From: Sipunculus nudus
Taxonomy: Eukaryota; Annelida; Sipuncula; Golfingiida; Sipunculidae
Reading direction: 5' to 3'
Length of the DNA: 64,000 bases
Assembly: GCA_026874595.1 (NCBI GenBank)
Contig: CM049309.1
Location: 1,648,076-1,712,075 of the forward strand
Each line of letters begins with the position of its first letter. Position 1 is the stretch's first letter. Shown one piece after another: positions 58,543 to 64,000 of this stretch. Under the pieces are notes generated by a model. It was given only the letters and a program-made list of their open reading frames with translations. It had not been told where the DNA came from and did not search any database. The position numbers and the translations under genes were made by a program.

Positions 58543-58546
58543 GAAA

Positions 58547-58677
58547 TGTTACGTTGTCTGTCTGAACCGTGTGCTCTTGCACACACACGCACACTCACTC
58601 AAGGCTCACAGTAATGAGAGAGACTAGTTTATAAGATAAACGTATATTTGATATGCGTTTACCCTAGCAATTACAAC
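58547..58677 (-). repeat. 5' LTR remnant of element A
   Basis: The inner end is fixed by the adjacent primer-binding site. The outer end is uncertain. Diverged match to 51537-51651. Confidence 0.55.
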
Positions 58678-58679
58678 AA

Positions 58680-59915
58680 GGTATCTATGGGTCACGGCGC
58701 TCATCTATTATATATGAGCACAAAATATGATTTGGAAATGAGGCACATGCTGGTTTTGTGTGGTTAAGCTGTATTATGAGTTGTTGGTGTTTAACTCAAG
58801 TTATGTAAGACTTTGATAGAATCTTTGGAGACAGGGAAAAGGATTGATGTCATTCATATTATTTACAAATGGAGTGCTATTTTTTAACAGGTTTTGACGT
58901 GGCCATATAACTATCTATATATCTACACTGCAGAAGAAGTATTTGAAAAAAAAACTGTCCATTATCAGTCATGCTAATTATGCTTTTTACAATTGAGTTA
59001 ACTGTCATTTAATAATTTAATAGTTACAGGTTATCTCACCCAAGAGTAGCACTAGCACATAAAATATAAAAATTCAAGTATTAATTAAATTTTAAACACA
59101 AATATTGTGCCAAATATAATTTTCATAAAAAAATAATGACAGAATCATATGATTGTTTTAAATAATAAAACTGAAATAAATGATTATCAAAATAATATTA
59201 TAAAATATATTCATGAATGCATTCATGAATACATTTTGAAAGTATTTGCATTCGTATTCAAATACTTGCACTTTTACCTGCATTCCTATTCTGATGCATG
59301 GAATAATGGAGTACATTTTCATTTTTGTATTCAAATACATTTGCAAAGTATTCACACCTTGTCTGGTATTTATTCAAATTTAGCCAAACAATGATGTTGA
59401 GAATCAAGAATATACAAAATTCATTAATTTAAATAATGATCATAAATAAGTACCTGGTTTTATGGTTTTTATTTATATATAAAAAATAAAACTGATATAT
59501 TCACTTTAGACTACTTTCACATCAATCTACACATTAGATATACTAAGAATCTTATGACAATTATTAACATTACATAACTTGTCTAAGATCTGATTTTTTT
59601 ATCATATTCTAATATTTAAAAAAAAATGAACCAGAAAAAAAATTATATGTGTAAAAAATAACTTGAGGATAAGAACACCCTATAAATCATACAAGGTGTA
59701 AACTAGAGGTTGGCAAATTTAATTTTATTAACTGAAATAAAGGAACGAGTAATATAAATTTTGATTATTAACATAGTCTTGTGACAGCTGATACAGCCAT
59801 GAGTCTTCATGTCATCAGTAAACCAAATTGACATTTTTAATCAGTACTTGTCTGAGTAAAATTTTTAAATTTTGACATATTTAATTTTTTTTTAATTTTG
59901 CAATGTTAATATATA

Positions 59916-59970
<55 letters not shown>

Positions 59971-60360
59971 CAATCAAAACACTTGGAAAAGACCTGAAAA
60001 TTTAGATTAATTTTATCAAATGCATTTTTGTCTATCATTAATTTCCTTCATATGATCCTTGATGATTAGTAATGAAATATATTTGTTATTTAAAAACAAA
60101 CAAAAAATATATTTTGTTATTGTTTATTGTTATGTTGTTGGTCAAAACAACTACTAGATGAGTTGGGTGGGACACCTGGATCAACTGTGGCCAGTCATAA
60201 GCTGCATGGCTGCCAAGTATGTGCCCCGCTTCAGGCATGCACAATTTGCCTAAAGGGTCATCAAGGGCCATAGAGGTGACTGAAAGGGGGCTGGGTAGAG
60301 CCTGGGTCTGACATGGTCTCATGAAAACTTTAATAAAAGCTATTTTTTTACCAATTCCTT
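58680..60360. other. AT-rich intron 1 sequence of gene 3
   Basis: (TA)n at about 59911-59968, and a palindrome-rich stretch with GAATGCATTCATGAAT at about 59213-59230. No exon seen. Confidence 0.6.
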
Positions 60361-60364
60361 TCAG

Positions 60365-61090
60365 GTTTCAAAATAACAAGCTTGAATCCTCATGTGTGCA
60401 TGTTTTGAAAATTATATCACCAGAGCTTACAGGAAACAAACGTGCCATGGTCAAAGTTGGGCAAAATGTTAGGTACTGATTTTATATTTATGCAAATAAC
60501 TTATAAAATTTTTAAAATTCAGAACTAATTTTGGGTATTCAATTGAATCTTGAAAAAATAATTTTATATTCCTGATAAAAAAAAATCTCTAGCTTCAGCA
60601 ATACTCATGTTAAGGAAATAAATATATTTCATGATTTTTCAATATCTCGAAGGAATAAAGTCCTATTGACCAAATTCTTGGCATGGTAGAAGATTTTGGG
60701 GACGTCTAATTGTATGCCAAATTTTGGGAGCGAGAGCTGGCCTGGGAAGCTTGGGAGCTGAGTTATAACAAACAGCATAACACTAGCATGATGTAAACAA
60801 TACTTGACATGTTGCTTGAAAACTTGAATACAATTTGCGTTTTTGATCAACTGGATTCAAAATTTTGACAGATGTGCAAATTAAATCCACAGCAGTTACA
60901 AGAGAAAAACGTGCTATGGTCAAATTTGGGCAAATTCAAAGGTACTTATTTTATATGTATATTAATAACTTAAAAATTTTCAAAATTCAGATCTAATTTT
61001 CATTATTCAATTGAATCTTGCTCAAATAAAGTTATATCCAAAAGACCATGACTATAGCTCAGATGACTTATACTTAGCGGAGCTAAAAAG
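60365..61090. repeat. Diverged direct repeat (period ~465 bp) with a TCAGATGACTTA end
   Basis: Blocks around CATGGTCAAAGTTGGGCAAA (60447) and CTATGGTCAAATTTGGGCAA (60912), each followed by AATTCAGA-CTAATTTT and TATTCAATTGAATCTTG, recur once. The end near 61053-61088 resembles the end of the 338-bp repeat at 48.95 kb. Confidence 0.7.
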
Positions 61091-62214
61091 TATTAACCCT
61101 AAACTGTATTACACGAGATCTGTTGGAAATCCTGGAGCGCCCACACGATCCGCTGCACTCTGACGTCATTACCCAGACTACGAGTTCCTCTGTGCTGGAC
61201 TCGTGGGCCTTAGTTCTCACCAGTCACTGCCCGAACCAGGCGTATTTCGATACCGCTCGGCTTTGACGAATCTCCCTCTCACCCGCCGGCCACACTCGAG
61301 CGCCCTTTTTCGGCCTCGTTGACGAACCCTACGCCGACAGTGCGATTCTGCGGTACTGATGTGCGTATCACCAGTCTTCCACCATCCCGAGAAATCCGCT
61401 GCTCCCTAATCTGAACATGTAACACACCCACTGCGCCCCTGCTCTTTCGGCGCGCAAGCCTTGAGGGCCTTCTGGCTAGAACGGTTCCTATCCCGGGAAC
61501 GTTACGTCATACCCTTGGGCTTATGCCCGTTATATACAATTAAAAAGTCGAACATCCAAAAACGAAAAAACATTTGCACTGTAGCCTGTTATGCCCTAAC
61601 AGTAGATGGCATTTTCAACAATCTTTGCGGTACCTCGCGTATTAACATAAAAAACCGTAGTACCCTCACAATTATAATCCGTGCAGGGGGAGCACGTGAC
61701 GGATTGACCGACAGCCCCGACTTAATCTGTCTGCTAAAACATTAAAGCTGCCGTCTGCTTCACAATACAATATCATTAAAATTATGCTTCTCAACACTAT
61801 TGTGGACTGGCGATTACAAATACGTTTATTCCACGAAACATCGAGCTAACCATTTTAAAATACTCTTTAACAAACCCTCTTTTTAAAAGTCCACTTAAAG
61901 TATTTACAATCTGTGTTCAATAAGTACAATAAGTAAACAATACGAAAGTGCTCGGGAGCCCTATGAATATACATTAACTTAGACATGCTAGTTTAGCCAT
62001 TTACACACGTCGTGTTCTCCTCGCCTCTTAACTGGTGACCTATGAACTTATTGACTCGAGCGACCCGAGCGCTTAGGTCTGAGGTGGGGAACAATAGTAC
62101 ACACGGAGGCGAATAACAATAAACGCTCAGTCAACCAGAACAGCAAAAACAAGCGAGTAACATGCACCCCTGTGTATTTATAGATACTTTTATTTGGGGA
62201 AAGTTTAACGCGTC

Positions 62215-62216
<2 letters not shown>
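61091..62216. other. Locally GC-rich block of unknown nature, possibly LTR-derived
   Basis: Clearly richer in GC and CpG than its surroundings, mainly 61120-61520. On the minus strand the right edge reads TGTGACGCGTTAAAC followed about 35 bp later by TATAAATACACAGGGG, which looks like an LTR start with a TATA box. I could not find a partner LTR or coding remnants, so this stays tentative. Confidence 0.35.

Positions 62217-62217
<1 letters not shown>

Positions 62218-62281
<64 letters not shown>
62218..62281. repeat. (TA)n microsatellite
   Basis: Uninterrupted alternating TA run. Confidence 0.95.
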
Positions 62282-62284
<3 letters not shown>

Positions 62285-62631
62285 TGCGAGTGCTGGGGAT
62301 TTATTTAAAGCTAACTAACTGATAAAAATGGAAATCTCTTTTGAAAAATATCGGGCAGTGTGGCTATAAATAAAAACAAGGATAAAAGGTGCTTATACAT
62401 TCAAATCTAAGAGCGGAGAAAACTTATATATCTTATTATCTGAACACATGAACGTGTCCCCGTCCTATTAGGGGCGGAACTAGGCACTGGGGAATGGGGA
62501 TTTTTTCCAGGCACACCCAGGGACCAGTTATTAAACCATTCAACCCCTTAGCCTCCCCTATGGGTGGCTCCATGTTTTCTACTTTTTGATAATATTCTCT
62601 TGACACTTGTTTTTGTCTTTTTTCTAACCAG

Positions 62632-62716
62632 CATTCAGCAGATAGACCGGATGCGTTCAAGGTACTCAGAACACCACCTACCTGCCCCAAACAGAAAACA
62701 AAGGGCACCACAAAAG
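62632..62716 (+). CDS. Gene 3 exon 2: end of the first cold-shock-like module
   Basis: An 85-nt exon with acceptor TTTTTTCTAACCAG (62631) and donor GTGAGC (62717). It encodes HSADRPDAFKV and a hydrophilic tail, aligning with NSAEKPRAFAV of gene 2 exon 2. It enters in phase 0 and leaves in phase 1, exactly as gene 2 exon 2, and is three codons shorter. A CTAAC branch-point-like motif lies just upstream. Joined to exon 1 (50857) it completes the CSD-like fold. This implies an 11,774-bp intron enlarged by the nested gypsy elements. Confidence 0.78.
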
Positions 62717-64000
62717 GTGAGCGATAACCAATTTTCAGAGGGTCATGGGTTTCTGCTATCTGTGGCGCATAAATATTTGTTATGATCAAAAATAATATGG
62801 CTGGATGAAAAGTAGTAAATTGAAAATAGGAACATCCATGAATATTGGAATCATGTTTCACGTCTAGTCAGATAAATTAAAAGAAAAATCTTTAATCATA
62901 TTTACAACCCTCTGGAGACAATGATAGGACATTATGGACCAGTCAGTCATTTGGCAAATGTACCAAGTCTACTTTGAAGTGTTTAATGTTTTCTGATGTT
63001 ACATTGAACACAATTAAACTTGTTGCCATATTTGAGTTGAAACCATTTTTTTCTATATCAAACAACATACGAAGACAAGTGTGGTTTGGACCCATGATTT
63101 ATTATTCAATAAATCGTACACGTGTACACGCACCGAACCGTCAATACATCGGTTAATATTAAGAAAACTACAGTAATAAAGCACAAACGTGCAACATTCG
63201 CTCGTAGCTATCTGATGTGCATGTTAAATATCAGACAAACTATGTGAAGCGTACAAACAAATAATATAATGTGTTAAAACAGTGCTTCGCGTACGAATAA
63301 ATAGATATATGCTGAATAGGTAAACACAATATACGTCTATGGGAGGGACGGTGGGTGCTGCTAGCTGCAAGGCCCAAATGTGTCTGTGCCGTGTAATGTA
63401 CTGTGTACTGTTACATGTGGACCCTGGTCACTGAGCCGTGACATGCATGTTGACAATGGGGCAGGTAAGGCTAAATGGAACTATGTTTGAATAGTGGAAA
63501 GGCGTCTGTACTTGTTTCTATTCTTTAAACACACATAACTAGTTATCTGTTACCTAATAAAGCATGAAATATTAGGCAGCAAATGTCGAAAAAACCTAAG
63601 TGCACTGTGCATGCATACATCAAACAAGAAAGACTTCCGGTAAGGGTAGGTAGTTATAGAAAAATAGTTTGCCGCTAAAACCTTAAAACAGCCAAAACTC
63701 ATATATTATTCATCCAAGAATTAAAAATGTGGGTATCTGTTTATATAATCACATATAAATATATAAATATAAAATTATAATATTGGTACGTTTTGGGGTT
63801 AAAATTTAACGTTTTGCTGAGTGTGAATTGCATATTCAAGATTGCGTCCAATATGGTTGCTGTCACCATATCATTTACACGGAAACAGTTTCAAGTCACG
63901 TTATTCATTATTCCGGTATTTTTTGTGTCTACACCTATTGTTGTACGAGTTCATAAATCTAATCAAAGAGACTAATAAAAAGCAACTTCGATGCAGTCGA
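62717..64000. other. Intron 2 of gene 3 (continues past the right edge)
   Basis: No exon seen. In gene 2 this intron is 4067 bp, so the main helicase-ART exon of gene 3 is expected a few kb beyond the window. Confidence 0.6.

Larger units (their letters stand above)
51537..58677 (-). mobile_element. Ty3/gypsy element A (outer, decayed), split by element B
   Basis: Read on the minus strand: 5' LTR remnant (58547 to about 58677), primer-binding site (58525-58542), gag (57613-56880), insertion of element B (56740-52965), start of protease with a D-T-G active site (about 52886-52847), integrase (52826-51592) and 3' LTR remnant (51651-51537). Reverse transcriptase and RNase H are missing between protease and integrase. 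The two LTR remnants share TCACTCAAGGCTCACA and TTGCACACACA-type text but are diverged, so the element is old. Outer LTR ends are approximate. It lies in intron 1 of gene 3, antisense to it. Confidence 0.78.

Overview
The window is animal nuclear DNA, most likely from a marine invertebrate. A bivalve or other lophotrochozoan is my guess, from the style of the repeats and the protein family, not from a diagnostic marker. It is AT-rich, full of (TA)n microsatellites and transposons, and has intron-containing genes with GT..AG junctions. Nothing in it is bacterial.

The backbone is a head-to-tail array of at least three paralogous genes on the + strand. Each appears to encode one unusual fusion protein: cold-shock-like (CSD) modules, an ARM-like region, a ZNFX1/UPF1-type SF1 RNA helicase, a tandem array of NFX1-type zinc fingers, and two PARP-type ADP-ribosyltransferase (ART) domains. 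Gene 1 (1-5625) is cut by the left edge; its visible part is one uninterrupted exon. Gene 2 (25968-37307) is complete: two small CSD exons plus a 6.1-kb main exon that carries one frameshift (at an A8 run) and one nonsense codon. Gene 3 starts at 50681. Its second exon lies 11.8 kb downstream at 62632-62716, and its main exon should lie beyond the right edge. The exons of genes 2 and 3 match in phase, and exon 1 also in length, which is what let the second exon of gene 3 be found.

The human relative, ZNFX1, is an antiviral RNA-binding helicase. PARP-type ARTs are common antiviral effectors. The inferred role of this family is therefore RNA sensing coupled to ADP-ribosylation, in a lineage-expanded innate-immunity cluster. 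The first ART keeps an H-Y-E triad; the second has H-Y-M. The zinc-finger array has nine units plus a terminal unit in gene 1, and only four plus a terminal unit in gene 2.

Between and inside the genes: 5.6-9.3 kb is AT-rich sequence with little to call. From 9.3 to 19.7 kb two arrays of a ~178-bp satellite face each other; one is split by a 2.3-kb hAT-like element with a perfect 8-bp target duplication. 19.7-25.9 kb holds dispersed repeats and a miniature LTR element (TRIM) at 23886-24316. Intron 2 of gene 2 holds a decayed Mutator-like element with long inverted repeats. 37.3-50.6 kb holds an ~88-bp tandem repeat, a fold-back element, a 2.4-kb inverted duplication with 21-bp palindromic arrays, and a ~338-bp tandem repeat. 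Intron 1 of gene 3 (50858-62631) holds two nested, dead Ty3/gypsy elements on the minus strand. The inner one is itself interrupted by a 549-bp copy of sequence found 5.5 kb away. The rest of the window is AT-rich intronic sequence with microsatellites.
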